From: Pontiellaceae bacterium B12227
GTDB taxonomy: Bacteria > Verrucomicrobiota > Kiritimatiellia > Kiritimatiellales > Pontiellaceae
DNA: 64,000 bases
NCBI GenBank assembly: GCA_029432775.1
Contig: JAROAZ010000001.1
Location: 372,001-436,000 of the forward strand
Reading direction: 5' to 3'
The translations under genes and the position numbers were made by a program. Positions 18,511 to 28,158 of this stretch are shown piece by piece; position 1 is the stretch's first letter, and each line of letters starts with the position of its first letter. The notes under the pieces were generated by a model. The model was not told where the DNA came from and ran no database searches. It saw nothing but the letters and a program-made list of their open reading frames with translations.

Positions 18511-20724
18511 CTACTCCATCTCAATTGTAATCTGATAGAATCCGGCATCTTCATCCGAATCGCTGGTATCCGTCCAGCTGTTTTGGGTATATGGGAGCCC
18601 ATTGGTCACCATCTGCCAGTCATTGGTTAAATGATCCGTCCAGTAGACACTGTACACACGCCCGGAAATGGAGAACCAGTCTATCGTGACGTCGGAAGAA
18701 AACGAGCTGACTCCGTTTACAGAGAACCACTCAGATTGATCATTCGGGTCCGTACCGGCAATGAATTCGGAGAAGTTATCAAACCCGTCCGAATCGGTGT
18801 CCACCGTATAACCCGGATACCCGGCCGCGAAATTCGTGGAAACCCAGGCATCAAAGCCCTCATAGGCAGGGAAAAGCCGGATCGCCGTAATCTGACCTTC
18901 GGATGTTCCGGAGCTCCCCCCGTTTGCGGCCGAGTAATAGGTGCAGAAAAGATATTTGGCGTCATCATCCACAAAGACCGCCCCCATGCCCATGGAGTTC
19001 GGGTCGGCATAATCATCCGGATCGGCTCCCGGATTGGCCGCCTGAACTGCAGCCGTTATTTCGTCATCCGTCACCACGACATCGAACATATAGAGGCCAT
19101 CACTATTCGTGGCCACGGTCCATTGCTCAAAATCAGGATTACTCAAGTCGAGAACGATCCGGTAGACATCATCGTACAAGTCCGTCGCACTATTTGCCCG
19201 CACGTAGAAAAAGATTTCCAATTGCTCCTCCTCTGGAAGCAGATTCAAGCTGCAGTGATTCAGGCGCAGGCCGTCATCCTGACTTCCACTGTAAATCCGT
19301 CTGCCGGGATGCGGATTGTTTGGATGGTTTTCAAATTCGGATGAAGCGAGGAATGTCGCCGCAGGTGAGAAATAGGAGCTCTGCCCACCGGGATTTGCAT
19401 CGTTAATCCACAGGTCACTCGGGGTGGATTCCTGCGTCCAGGCCATCTGGAACGGCTCAGCCGTTGACGTTTCGAGATCATCGGCCGGCGGAGCCCAAGG
19501 ATCCGCAGGATTGGACGCCATGCCCATGATGGCGCGCTTGGAGAGCGAATAATAATTGCCATTGTATTGGAACACCCGCTGATAGACATCACCGAGGCAA
19601 ACCTCACGCGTAATCCCGTCAAAGGTCACTTCGACGGGACCGTGCCCGGGATCCCCTCCGGCCTCATCCGGGTCATTAAAATTCAGGCCCCAGGCACTGG
19701 TGGCTACAAAATTTTTATGCTGCTGAGGAACATACTGATCGGTTGTCAATGTGGTGGTGGACGGCTGGTTTTCTCCGTGATAGTACATCACGATCTGCTG
19801 ACTGACGTCATCCGCGTGGACATCCGGGGAAAACACATGGTCATAGTCTTCGCGGGTGGCATCCGCATCGGTGTCGAACACGCCCCTTCGAGCCTGACCG
19901 TTATAGGTGCCGCCCAGATTAAACTCCGTCCAGGGTCCCTCGAGCGTCTCCGCCCATTTCATCTGGATATAGGCCGCCGTATGAGCCCCGTAATACATAT
20001 AATAGTTCGCATTCGTGGCAGCGCGCTGGGCTGGAGGGATCCACTCCGGCACGCGGAGCACCGATGCGTTAGCGGATCTTCCGGTCGATTGATCGGCAAT
20101 AACCGCACCGTCGGCTACCAGCTCGAAACCGTAGGCTTTATAGGGTGTAAGCTCAACCGGAGTCGTGTTCATTGAAACCGCTATTGATTCAATCCGGAAT
20201 GGATCGGTTCCTGTATTCGAAAGTGTAATGGAGGTTCCGGCCGGCACCTCTAGATCCAGTGCCCACAGGAGGTCTTTGGAACCCGGGGTCTTCTGGATCT
20301 CAACTTGTGTCGCAAACGCCGATGATAAGAGCCGAACTTCCGCCCCCTCCCCAAACGATTCAAACTCGATCTCCGTCAAGGTGACATGCTGATCAAAGCT
20401 GAAGACCCACCCTTCTGCGGTGTTAATATTCTCAGCCCAATCGTTTGTGCTCCAACTGTCTACACTCAAAGCGTTATAATGGTTCACATACACCACGTTA
20501 TTCGACCCATCCAATGCGCTGGATCCATCGTCTCCAATGACATCGACCGTTGTAAGTGTGACGGTGCCGGTTGCGGCCGCGATCGTCCAGCTTTCGCCGG
20601 GGCCGCCGTTAATAGCTTCAGCATCCGACCCATCAACGAAGTCGAAGACCTCCGCGTGGGCAAAAAATGCTGCGGCCATGCCCGCCATACAAATCAGTAA
20701 CGTTCTGGTGCTTATAAGAATCAT
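18511..20724 (-). CDS. Domain X + beta-propeller (GH43/GH117-like candidate) + C-terminal domain
   Basis: A 737-residue secreted protein. A signal peptide (cleavage near AHA-EV) is followed by domain X at the N-terminus (about 25-188) rather than at the C-terminus as in the neighbours. The central part (about 198-625) reads like a five-bladed propeller of the GH43/GH32/GH117 kind: LRVPEW, NYYMYYGAHTAAYIQMKWAE, GPWTEF, HVFSPDVHADD, IVMYYHGENQP and FQYNGNYYSLS. No family could be assigned with certainty. It ends with a DTDSDGFDNFSEF calcium repeat and a sandwich ending FYQITIEME. GGAAGAGAG upstream supports the start. A hairpin terminator separates it from the preceding gene. Confidence 0.68.
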   Translation of the reverse strand: MILISTRTLLICMAGMAAAFFAHAEVFDFVDGSDAEAINGGPGESWTIAAATGTVTLTTVDVIGDDGSSALDGSNNVVYVNHYNALSVDSWSTNDWAENINTAEGWVFSFDQHVTLTEIEFESFGEGAEVRLLSSAFATQVEIQKTPGSKDLLWALDLEVPAGTSITLSNTGTDPFRIESIAVSMNTTPVELTPYKAYGFELVADGAVIADQSTGRSANASVLRVPEWIPPAQRAATNANYYMYYGAHTAAYIQMKWAETLEGPWTEFNLGGTYNGQARRGVFDTDADATREDYDHVFSPDVHADDVSQQIVMYYHGENQPSTTTLTTDQYVPQQHKNFVATSAWGLNFNDPDEAGGDPGHGPVEVTFDGITREVCLGDVYQRVFQYNGNYYSLSKRAIMGMASNPADPWAPPADDLETSTAEPFQMAWTQESTPSDLWINDANPGGQSSYFSPAATFLASSEFENHPNNPHPGRRIYSGSQDDGLRLNHCSLNLLPEEEQLEIFFYVRANSATDLYDDVYRIVLDLSNPDFEQWTVATNSDGLYMFDVVVTDDEITAAVQAANPGADPDDYADPNSMGMGAVFVDDDAKYLFCTYYSAANGGSSGTSEGQITAIRLFPAYEGFDAWVSTNFAAGYPGYTVDTDSDGFDNFSEFIAGTDPNDQSEWFSVNGVSSFSSDVTIDWFSISGRVYSVYWTDHLTNDWQMVTNGLPYTQNSWTDTSDSDEDAGFYQITIEME

Positions 20725-20772
20725 TAAACTCTCTTCCGGATACTTAAAATGGCGTACATGTGATATGAAAGA

Positions 20773-20794
20773 CGCCCCGCAATCATGCGGGGCG
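20773..20794 (-). terminator. Rho-independent-type terminator hairpin
   Basis: An 8-base GC-only stem, CGCCCCGC/GCGGGGCG, with a 6-base loop. On the minus strand it is followed by TCTTTCAT. It lies about 29 bases after the stop of the cadherin/domain X gene (20823), so it should end or attenuate that transcript before the propeller gene. Confidence 0.75.
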
Positions 20795-20822
20795 CTTCCA
20801 TTACGATACGATACGGTATTGC

Positions 20823-23054
20823 TTAGTCGATCGTAACGTTGAGCTGCATGAATTGTACTGCTTCGTCATCCATTAAAACGCGATTGGTGACTGATTCGAA
20901 GGTAGCATCAATTGCACCAGGAGTCAGTTGCTCTGTCGCATTGGTAGCTGGTTCCAGAGTCAGATTCAATGTTGATCCCACTTCATAGGTCAGGCCGCGG
21001 GCGACAAAGTCGGTGCGGCGGCGATAGACATAATTCAGATAGTTGGTGCTTCCATCTGCCAGCACTTCATATCCCGGCAGGAAGGTCGCCGCATCGTCCG
21101 ACAGCGCGTTACCACCCAGCGCATATTCGAGCAGATTATCCATATTATCTTCGTCTGGATCATCATCATACGCAGCAACACCATTGGTGAGGCCCTGATC
21201 AGCCACCCAATCTTCATAAGGCGTCGTAACGACTTTGTTGGTAATACTAACAGACAGCGAATCGATCCGAAGCTGCGTATCCGCTGCAGTGTCTAAACTG
21301 GTCATCTGGAACATGACGTTCGTTCCGGCCGGAATAACGATCCCCGTAAAGTCCCATACACCACTGGTGTTACCATCACCTTCGCCCTGCATCACGATAT
21401 CGGAGAATGCGGGAGAGGAAATGGTCATTTCGGTTGAGACACTCTGACTGGCCAGGTCTACTTGATCGAGAGATACATCTACATCGAAGGAGATCACCCA
21501 GGCCTCACCGGGATTGAAATCGCGGGATTCACTCCCGTAGTCAGCATTGCCTAAGTTAGCCGAATTGACCCCCAACGCATCAACACTCTGAATATTGGTC
21601 TTGTTACTGGTACCATTGGTCGCGCTTGTACCATCCCCACCTATAATTTCAACCGTTGTGATGGTGATTTCTTCGCCAAGGTTATTGGCACGCGTCATGG
21701 TCACCCCTAATCCCTTGTTATCGAACTCTCCGCCATCGACAAAATCGAAAAATGCGGGTTCCGGGGAAACATTATTATCCTCAACGGTCAGCGTTACGGT
21801 AGCCACAATACTGGTCGCCAATGGCGTAAAAGCCTTATAGGCAAAGGTTTCGACACCGACAAACCCGACATTCGGGGTGTAGGTAAAACCTCCATCAACA
21901 GAAACATTTAATGTGCCGTTATCAACCGTATAGTCGTCTTCCATTACAGACAAATCGTAGATCAGTGAGTTGTTAATATCATTATCAAGCACGTTACCCA
22001 TAATATTCGAGTCCCCGAGTCCCAAATCCATCGCATAGCTATCGTCTACGGCCGTGGGGGGAGCTTCCGAAAGAACGGCATTCAACGTAACAGTTGCTGG
22101 TGCGCTGGTCACGGAACCGCTGACCGCCGCATAGGTAAAGGTGTTGGTACCATCTGCCAAGCCGGAACAGGAGAAGCTTCCGTCGGCATTGAGGGTTAGT
22201 GAACCGGATGAAATATCGTCGACAAGAACAACAGAATCGGCCCCCAAATCATTGGCTAACACACCGGGAGCGGCCACATTCGTACTGGAGGAGAGTGGTA
22301 AGATGTATTCATCATCAACTGCCAACTGCGCCGAAGGAATCACCGATAAGCTATCATAATCCCCTGCAAAGTCCGCGACTCGTCCTGCGATGCCAAACTC
22401 AATGCCCGACGGAAGACTGGCGGCGGGGATGGTACTCAAAAGAAGGTCTTCACTTCCACCTTCGTCCGCATTGACGACCGATAAAGCGAGATCCAGATCT
22501 CCAGCTCCGTTAAAATCCCCGTACAATGTGAGCGTATACTCCGAGCCATTAGTAACACCGCCTGAAGTTCGATTTACGGGATCAACATTGGCGTTACCGA
22601 AAGCATAATCCCGAATACGGAGTTGGCCGGATCCAGTACCTTGATTGGGGTAGAAAATAGCCGTCAGACCGGTTGAATTGGTCGTATCTGCCAGGAATAC
22701 AAATCCGAAACGAGAAAAGGCGACTCCTCCGTTCGTGCTCATCGTTACCGTGGAAGTCATCGTAAAGTCCGTCATGGCCGCAGCACTTAAATCCGTTTCC
22801 ACGGTGGCATAGCCAGAAGAATAACCCGCATTGGTTCTTGCCAAATGGAGCGAGTCAGCATGTGTAGACCACAAAGGATCACCCACAGTCGATTCCGAAT
22901 CCGTAACCGTGTAAATATTGGTGTTTAAAACGTCTACCTGCCCGACACCCGTGCCGTAGTCGTCGGTGAACGGTGCAGCGACCTGCGCAACACTACTCCA
23001 GGCCACCAGACTTGCGGCCAGCAATGCTGTCTTCATGATCCTTTTTTTTCTCAT
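20823..23054 (-). CDS. Non-catalytic secreted protein: LamG-like + two cadherin-like repeats + domain X
   Basis: A 743-residue secreted protein in which no hydrolase motif is visible. After the signal peptide (cleavage near VAQ-VA) there is a jelly-roll domain (about 35-240) of LamG or choice-of-anchor type, then two cadherin/tandem-95-type repeats (AVDDEYILPLS.. and AVDDSYAMDLG..; about 241-421), domain X (431-606; GGDGTSATNG, GEAWVISFDVDV) and the C-terminal region ending FMQLNVTID. It is probably a binding or surface-display protein for the glycan. The start at 23054 has GGAGAGG upstream; the earlier ATG lacks this. The shared TGTCCCAAT element lies 87 bases upstream, so this gene probably starts its own transcript. 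Confidence 0.72.
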   Translation of the reverse strand: MRKKRIMKTALLAASLVAWSSVAQVAAPFTDDYGTGVGQVDVLNTNIYTVTDSESTVGDPLWSTHADSLHLARTNAGYSSGYATVETDLSAAAMTDFTMTSTVTMSTNGGVAFSRFGFVFLADTTNSTGLTAIFYPNQGTGSGQLRIRDYAFGNANVDPVNRTSGGVTNGSEYTLTLYGDFNGAGDLDLALSVVNADEGGSEDLLLSTIPAASLPSGIEFGIAGRVADFAGDYDSLSVIPSAQLAVDDEYILPLSSSTNVAAPGVLANDLGADSVVLVDDISSGSLTLNADGSFSCSGLADGTNTFTYAAVSGSVTSAPATVTLNAVLSEAPPTAVDDSYAMDLGLGDSNIMGNVLDNDINNSLIYDLSVMEDDYTVDNGTLNVSVDGGFTYTPNVGFVGVETFAYKAFTPLATSIVATVTLTVEDNNVSPEPAFFDFVDGGEFDNKGLGVTMTRANNLGEEITITTVEIIGGDGTSATNGTSNKTNIQSVDALGVNSANLGNADYGSESRDFNPGEAWVISFDVDVSLDQVDLASQSVSTEMTISSPAFSDIVMQGEGDGNTSGVWDFTGIVIPAGTNVMFQMTSLDTAADTQLRIDSLSVSITNKVVTTPYEDWVADQGLTNGVAAYDDDPDEDNMDNLLEYALGGNALSDDAATFLPGYEVLADGSTNYLNYVYRRRTDFVARGLTYEVGSTLNLTLEPATNATEQLTPGAIDATFESVTNRVLMDDEAVQFMQLNVTID

Positions 23055-23140
23055 CTTTACCTCTCCTGTTTGATGTACCGCATACGATGTCCGCCCGTCG
23101 CACACCGCCTTGTTTTAATAGATGATCCTGCCAAATGGGG

Positions 23141-23167
23141 ATTGGGACACGTATTCATATTTTTTTT
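23141..23167 (-). promoter_or_regulatory. Shared upstream element TGTCCCAAT with A-tract (copy 1)
   Basis: On the coding strand an 8-base A-tract lies about 10 bases before TGTCCCAAT (23141-23149), and TATTAA follows 20 bases after it. The start codon is 87 bases downstream. The same arrangement occurs before three other genes in this window. Confidence 0.55.
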
Positions 23168-23172
23168 CAGAG

Positions 23173-25029
23173 TTACCATTCGTTCAGCGGTTCAATCTCA
23201 TACATGGAAACCGATGAGTCGCCCCCCCATTGAGGTGAAAATAAAAGGGCAATGGTCAGTTTTCCGTTCGCCTCCGGAATGCGGACAACGAGGCGGCTGA
23301 CGCCTTCGTTGCGTTTTTCCGGGGGTTCCTGCTCAGCCGACTCCACCGAAAACGTTGCTCCAGCAGGAGAGAGTACGCGGGCAATCAGTTCTTTTCCTTC
23401 AAGTCTTAAGATTGCCCGGCCTGGTTCCTGAACCGTGATTTCTGCATCGGTGGTCATGCCCCAGACCGCCTCGCAGGGAGATTGGATTTCGAATTCATCC
23501 TGAATGAGTACGGCCCGCCGTTGATCCACCATCGCTACCCCGCGCATCACGTTCGAGGCATGGGATGCGTAGGCTTCCGATAAGTCGATCTGCACAAACG
23601 GAAATTCATTCCCCGCCTTGAACCGCGTTATTTCGGCAACAGCATTGGCATCTTGGTTTTGGCCACCGAGCAGCGGCACGTTATGGCTGAATGAATTCAG
23701 ACGGTAATAGTTCCAGCGCCGGCCGCCTTCCCGGTATTCCCAGTAGCCCTTCAGCGCATAGCTGTCCGCCCCGAGGTCGCGCGCCCAGCGCACACCGAGC
23801 GCATCCAGCTCAAAGTTTCCCAAATCGAGATGACCATGATGGGCCTGGTTATATCCCGCTTTGATCCCGACAAAGAGCGCGTTCGGATCATCCCACGCAC
23901 TGCGAAACAGGGCCGTCTCAACCTGCCCGTTCAACAGACGGTCTAATTCGGGCGGCGCAGCGGTTTTCCCGGAACGCGGGACATACCACATGACATGCAG
24001 CGGATCGATATCCCCGGGCTGCATGATTGCATACTCTGCGTCCGAGAAATCGGCATTTTTGAACCGCCGCGCAAGCCAGAACTGGCAGGGCGCAGAACCG
24101 TGTTGCTGAAAATCACCGGCATCGGCATAGCTGAAATAAAGTCCGGGCGGTCCCGTCGAATAAATGGGCACATATCCGGTCATCGAAAAACCCTGTGCTT
24201 CCGACAGATCAAAGTCCGACCCCAGAGCCGTCTCCAGTGCCGACAGCGCGAAGACCGTGTAGGTGGTTGCATAACGCCAATAGTTGAGCCCTTCCGCCCA
24301 GACTCCATCGGGTGCGTAGGACGCCATTGCAGTCGGCAGGTTCCGCAGCGCGTTGGCCAGAATAAACTCGGCGATTTCGGGTTCGGACTCCGCAATGGCC
24401 AATGCCCCGACCAACAGCCCGCCATTGCATACCTGATTCCAGTTATAGCCGTAGGTAAAGTGATGATAGCCACTGCGGTAACGATCTATTCCCGGTTTCA
24501 GCGCATTATTGACCAGCGCGGTTCGTATACGTTTCCGGGTCGGCTCGTCCATTTCATCATAAATCCAGTCGTAGCCGACCCCGACGGCATGCGCCATCTC
24601 GGCCGGGTCGAGAAAATGCCGGGGATACCAGCTCGGAAAATCGCAGACATTCAGCAACGTTTCTTCAATTTTCTGTGCGTATTTCTTTTCCCCGGTCCAG
24701 CGCCAGGCGATTCCCAGCTCATAAATCCGGTGCATGCAGGCGCGACTGGTTCCGAGTATGCTTTTGTTTTCCCGATAACGAAACGGCTTCGCCTCCAACT
24801 GCCCGTCTGCTTTAAGAATCACAGCGCGCACAAACTCCTGCAGGGTCTCATCGTGCACAGCCTGTTGTTTCAGGTTGCGCAAGGCATCCTCTTTCAACAT
24901 CAGCCTAGGATGCTTATCCGCCAACGAGTCAAGCAATTGACCTCCCGGCACACTGCGGTCTTCGGCAAAGGAAGCACGACACAATAAAAACGACAGTGTT
25001 GCCAGCAAGATATACCGCATCATATTCAT
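23173..25029 (-). CDS. Heparinase II/III-family polysaccharide lyase
   Basis: A 618-residue secreted lyase that would cleave uronate-containing polysaccharides by beta-elimination. The signal peptide ends near SFA-ED (22). The alpha/alpha-toroid (about 40-360) contains YGYNWNQVCNGG, with the conserved N196/N198 region. The beta-sandwich begins with the family block YNQAHHGHLDLGNFELDALG, with H398, H400 and D402, then RWARDLGADSY. Size and order match the heparinase II/III superfamily (PL12, 15, 17, 21 and relatives); the exact family is not clear. No accessory domains are attached. The start has GGGGGTAG just upstream, with 25023 as an alternative. It may be read from the beta-helix genes upstream across a 250-base gap. 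Confidence 0.85.
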   Translation of the reverse strand: MNMMRYILLATLSFLLCRASFAEDRSVPGGQLLDSLADKHPRLMLKEDALRNLKQQAVHDETLQEFVRAVILKADGQLEAKPFRYRENKSILGTSRACMHRIYELGIAWRWTGEKKYAQKIEETLLNVCDFPSWYPRHFLDPAEMAHAVGVGYDWIYDEMDEPTRKRIRTALVNNALKPGIDRYRSGYHHFTYGYNWNQVCNGGLLVGALAIAESEPEIAEFILANALRNLPTAMASYAPDGVWAEGLNYWRYATTYTVFALSALETALGSDFDLSEAQGFSMTGYVPIYSTGPPGLYFSYADAGDFQQHGSAPCQFWLARRFKNADFSDAEYAIMQPGDIDPLHVMWYVPRSGKTAAPPELDRLLNGQVETALFRSAWDDPNALFVGIKAGYNQAHHGHLDLGNFELDALGVRWARDLGADSYALKGYWEYREGGRRWNYYRLNSFSHNVPLLGGQNQDANAVAEITRFKAGNEFPFVQIDLSEAYASHASNVMRGVAMVDQRRAVLIQDEFEIQSPCEAVWGMTTDAEITVQEPGRAILRLEGKELIARVLSPAGATFSVESAEQEPPEKRNEGVSRLVVRIPEANGKLTIALLFSPQWGGDSSVSMYEIEPLNEW

Positions 25030-25216
25030 CTACCCCCGGTTTTCTTATTCCTCAGCAGACCGAAACCGTGCAGTGATCACCGCCCCTTTCACTCCGAGCT
25101 GCTTATCTCCTGCCCCTCAATAGAAACCATTCAGCAACCACAATCGAGTTCATTCGCACTTTTCCCTCTAAAAAATGCTATGAGTCCCAAAACAAGCCGT
25201 GTGCAAAATTTATAGT

Positions 25217-25260
25217 TTCCAATGTTTGGAAAAAGGACCACGATTTTCCAATGTCTGGAA
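25217..25260. repeat. Tandem pair of TTCCA-N5-TGGAA palindromes
   Basis: Two exact copies in direct orientation, 25217-25231 (core ATGTT) and 25246-25260 (core ATGTC), 29 bases apart. They lie in the gap between the GH141-like gene and the lyase gene. These are the only intergenic copies in the window apart from the one in the decayed region near 39 kb. Confidence 0.7.
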
Positions 25261-25279
25261 CACCCCGAAACGGTTTGAA

Positions 25280-28117
25280 TCAGCGGCTTGATGGCATCAC
25301 AGCGATCGACTCAACCCGCGCGATATCGCCGGCGATTAATTTGATTTCGATCGGCGTATGGGCAGCAATGGATCGGTTCAGCGTGAACAACCCGCCCTTT
25401 ATCGTGCTGCGTGACACTTCAGTCTCGAAATCTTCAGCGCCTTCACGCAATGCGAGTTTGAATTTATCGGGCTCGTCCATCCCCGCAAGATCCAGCTCGA
25501 TGGAGGAGATATTTCTATCGAAGGTAAACACCCATGCCTCGCCGACATCAAAATTGTTGTGGTCCCCCTGCCCGCTGGCGGATCGAATACCGATCGCATT
25601 CACTCCGGCATGAATGTTGACCTTGCCCCCCTTGGTGACGCCATCGACATCTATGATTTCGATGGTTGCCATGGTGATGCCATCAACAGTCATCGAGGTA
25701 CCGACCGGGACGTTGTCGAACGCGGTCTTGTTATTAAAATCAAAAAGAACGCGTTCCCCCTCTTCAGCGATTATTTCGCCAATGCCCCTGAATTTCGGCT
25801 GCGTGAGCGATGAGCCCACCTCACGCAAATCAATCGGCTGGATGCCGAGCTGTTCGACCGGCGAGCCTTTTTTAAAGCGGTAGATGCCTTGTTTCGCGGC
25901 TTCTTTATCGAACATCGGATCGGCATACACGATTTTCACGTCGTCCTTCCCCAATGCGACCTGTTCGCCGGAGAATAAATCGCTGCCCAGCCCGCTCTTG
26001 GGAACGTAAGGCTTGCTCGTATTCTCGGTGAAATAGATGGATTTTTCCATCTTCGGCAGATTCAGAAAGAAGGGCCGCTCCGTTGCGCGGCTATCCGTCA
26101 GATAAAGCCCACAACTCGATTTCGAAGAGACCGGCGGCATAAAGATATTTCCGACCGGCAATACCTGCTTGGTGCCACCCATCCACCCCGGCTTGGATCG
26201 CCCGCGAAGAAAGGTCTCCGTGAAAATAAAGTTATTGAAGACATCGGCAGCTCCCTTGAGACCGAGTCCCTGATCCGACTCTGTGATCACATTATTTTTA
26301 ATGATGGTGAAGCTCGGATTGTCGTCCAGCCGAACCGCGCCTGCCGTGCCGTAATTCTGATGCAGGTAGTTATTTTCCACCACATTGTTTTCACCCATGG
26401 CAGAGAAATAAATCGCATTGCCGTCGTGCAGCTTCAGAAGCACACGGGAGATATCATTCATCGCGATGAAGTTCTCGCGGGAGTGCAGAAGCGGCATGAA
26501 GTTCGAAAGCCGGTTCTGATACTGAGCCTTAAGCCCTTTCAGGATGTAGGGTTCGCACTCTTCAAAACGAATCGTGGATACCCACGCACGCCGGAACGGG
26601 ATACGCTTTACCAGATAAAACTCATGCGGACGACAGCTGCTCACCGCGATGCCGTTGTAGGGAAGATCATGGATGGTATTATGAGTGATTTCGTTGTTTC
26701 CGCTTTGTGCGATAAAGATGGCTGGAGCATGCCAGAGAATTTCACCGGCATGGTGGATGTAGTTATCGTGAACGACATTGTTTTTGTTCACGTCTTTCGT
26801 TCCCGGACCATAGCCGCTGAGCACAATGCCGCCACCACCCAGGTATTTCAGAAGGTTGCCGGAAACCTCAATCCGCTGACAATGCAGGTCCAGACGGATG
26901 CCCGTGCCGCTGCTTGACTTGATGGTGGATCCCTTGATCGAGCAGTCTTCCGCATTGCGGAAACGGATCACGGCATTGGCCTTGTCATACATTTCCCAGT
27001 CGTGCTGCAGGCCTTTGTCCTTCTCCGACAGGCTATCCCGCACACCATGGATAAACGTCAGTCCTTCGAAATGAAGGTGCGACGCAAAGGGTCCGTCTTC
27101 CCGTCCTTCAACCCGGATAAATTCCTGAAGGTACGGAGCAACGATGTTCATTTTGCTGATCTCGTTTTCCGGCCAGATATAAAGACGGCCTTCAGCACTG
27201 TTGAACACCCATTCCCCCGGCTCATCCAGATAGTCGATCGCATTCTCAACCCAGTAGCGATTATTCGGGCTGATCGCCTGATACGTCGGATCCACCGCGA
27301 GGTAAGCTATCTTCTTTTTAGTATCAATGCGCTCAAGTGGGATGATGTTGATCATCCATGGACGATCCTTAAGGATGAGCTCGATATCGGAAAGATTTGA
27401 CCAATTCTTTATGTTGTCGTCCCTGTAGTGAATCGTCCGATCAAACGGAGCAACAGGCTTCCCTTCATACTCCAATTTGCTCGTTAACTTTTTACCCTGC
27501 CGGTTCGAGTCTTCTACCTTTTCGACCTCCGCATATTTAAAGCCATTTGATCGTGAGCGCTTCAGCAGTTTCTCTCCATCGTAGAGGGACTTAATATTCC
27601 ACTTCATTCTTTTCGCACCGGGAATTTCGGCTACCCACAGCTTTCCCTTTGCTTCCATCGCCATACCAACAGGATCGCTGGTACATTTTTTCCAGTTGCT
27701 AATTTCGATCCCCCCCGTAAATACCGGCGTTTCACCGGGGAAGGCTTTATAAACAATCGGAGCACCTTTACTGCCTGAATCTTCAGGCGCAAACACCACG
27801 GTTTTCCGGAGAGAATAGTTTCCGCCGCGAATCTGAACCTCAAAACTATCTCCGGGTTTCTTCGCTTTCAACTGCCGCACTTTAGCCCGGGCCGCATCCA
27901 ACGTAGCCAACGGTCCGTCAGCCTGCTGCGAATCAGCCAAACGGCCAGACCACTGGTCATTTCCATCCGGAGCGACATAAAGGGTTGTTTTGCCCGCCCA
28001 AACCGAACCCTGAAATAGAGCCATCACAACAAAAAGGATCCGCAGGGGTTGATGCTGCCCTCGAGAACGTATCGGAGGGATGGTTAATGGTGATCTTATA
28101 CTACGTAGATAATTCAT
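25280..28117 (-). CDS. Secreted right-handed beta-helix glycosidase candidate (GH141-like) with C-terminal domain X
   Basis: A 945-residue secreted protein. TTLYVAPDGNDQWSGRL and GPLATLDAARAKVRQL, then a long beta-helix with inserted beta-domains (GEWVFNSAEGRLYIWPEN, GGGGIVLSGYGPGTKD, HNTIHDLPYNGIAVS), are typical of the group that includes GH141 fucosidase/xylanase and related pectate-lyase-fold glycosidases. GH141 is a best guess. The last 160 residues (about 782-944) are a divergent domain X (DVDGVTKGGK, GEAWVFTFDRN) that here ends the protein without the usual C-terminal sandwich. AAGGAA about 9 bases upstream supports the start. It follows the CBM6 beta-helix gene after 41 bases, so they probably share a transcript. 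Confidence 0.75.
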   Translation of the reverse strand: MNYLRSIRSPLTIPPIRSRGQHQPLRILFVVMALFQGSVWAGKTTLYVAPDGNDQWSGRLADSQQADGPLATLDAARAKVRQLKAKKPGDSFEVQIRGGNYSLRKTVVFAPEDSGSKGAPIVYKAFPGETPVFTGGIEISNWKKCTSDPVGMAMEAKGKLWVAEIPGAKRMKWNIKSLYDGEKLLKRSRSNGFKYAEVEKVEDSNRQGKKLTSKLEYEGKPVAPFDRTIHYRDDNIKNWSNLSDIELILKDRPWMINIIPLERIDTKKKIAYLAVDPTYQAISPNNRYWVENAIDYLDEPGEWVFNSAEGRLYIWPENEISKMNIVAPYLQEFIRVEGREDGPFASHLHFEGLTFIHGVRDSLSEKDKGLQHDWEMYDKANAVIRFRNAEDCSIKGSTIKSSSGTGIRLDLHCQRIEVSGNLLKYLGGGGIVLSGYGPGTKDVNKNNVVHDNYIHHAGEILWHAPAIFIAQSGNNEITHNTIHDLPYNGIAVSSCRPHEFYLVKRIPFRRAWVSTIRFEECEPYILKGLKAQYQNRLSNFMPLLHSRENFIAMNDISRVLLKLHDGNAIYFSAMGENNVVENNYLHQNYGTAGAVRLDDNPSFTIIKNNVITESDQGLGLKGAADVFNNFIFTETFLRGRSKPGWMGGTKQVLPVGNIFMPPVSSKSSCGLYLTDSRATERPFFLNLPKMEKSIYFTENTSKPYVPKSGLGSDLFSGEQVALGKDDVKIVYADPMFDKEAAKQGIYRFKKGSPVEQLGIQPIDLREVGSSLTQPKFRGIGEIIAEEGERVLFDFNNKTAFDNVPVGTSMTVDGITMATIEIIDVDGVTKGGKVNIHAGVNAIGIRSASGQGDHNNFDVGEAWVFTFDRNISSIELDLAGMDEPDKFKLALREGAEDFETEVSRSTIKGGLFTLNRSIAAHTPIEIKLIAGDIARVESIAVMPSSR

Positions 28118-28158
28118 ACTTCAAAATTCCTTGATCGTTAATCAATTCACACGATTCT

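Noticed and set aside
23995..24987. 330-codon plus-strand frame opposite the heparinase-type lyase
   Set aside because: Antisense shadow; Arg/Pro-rich text, no ribosome site and no family features.
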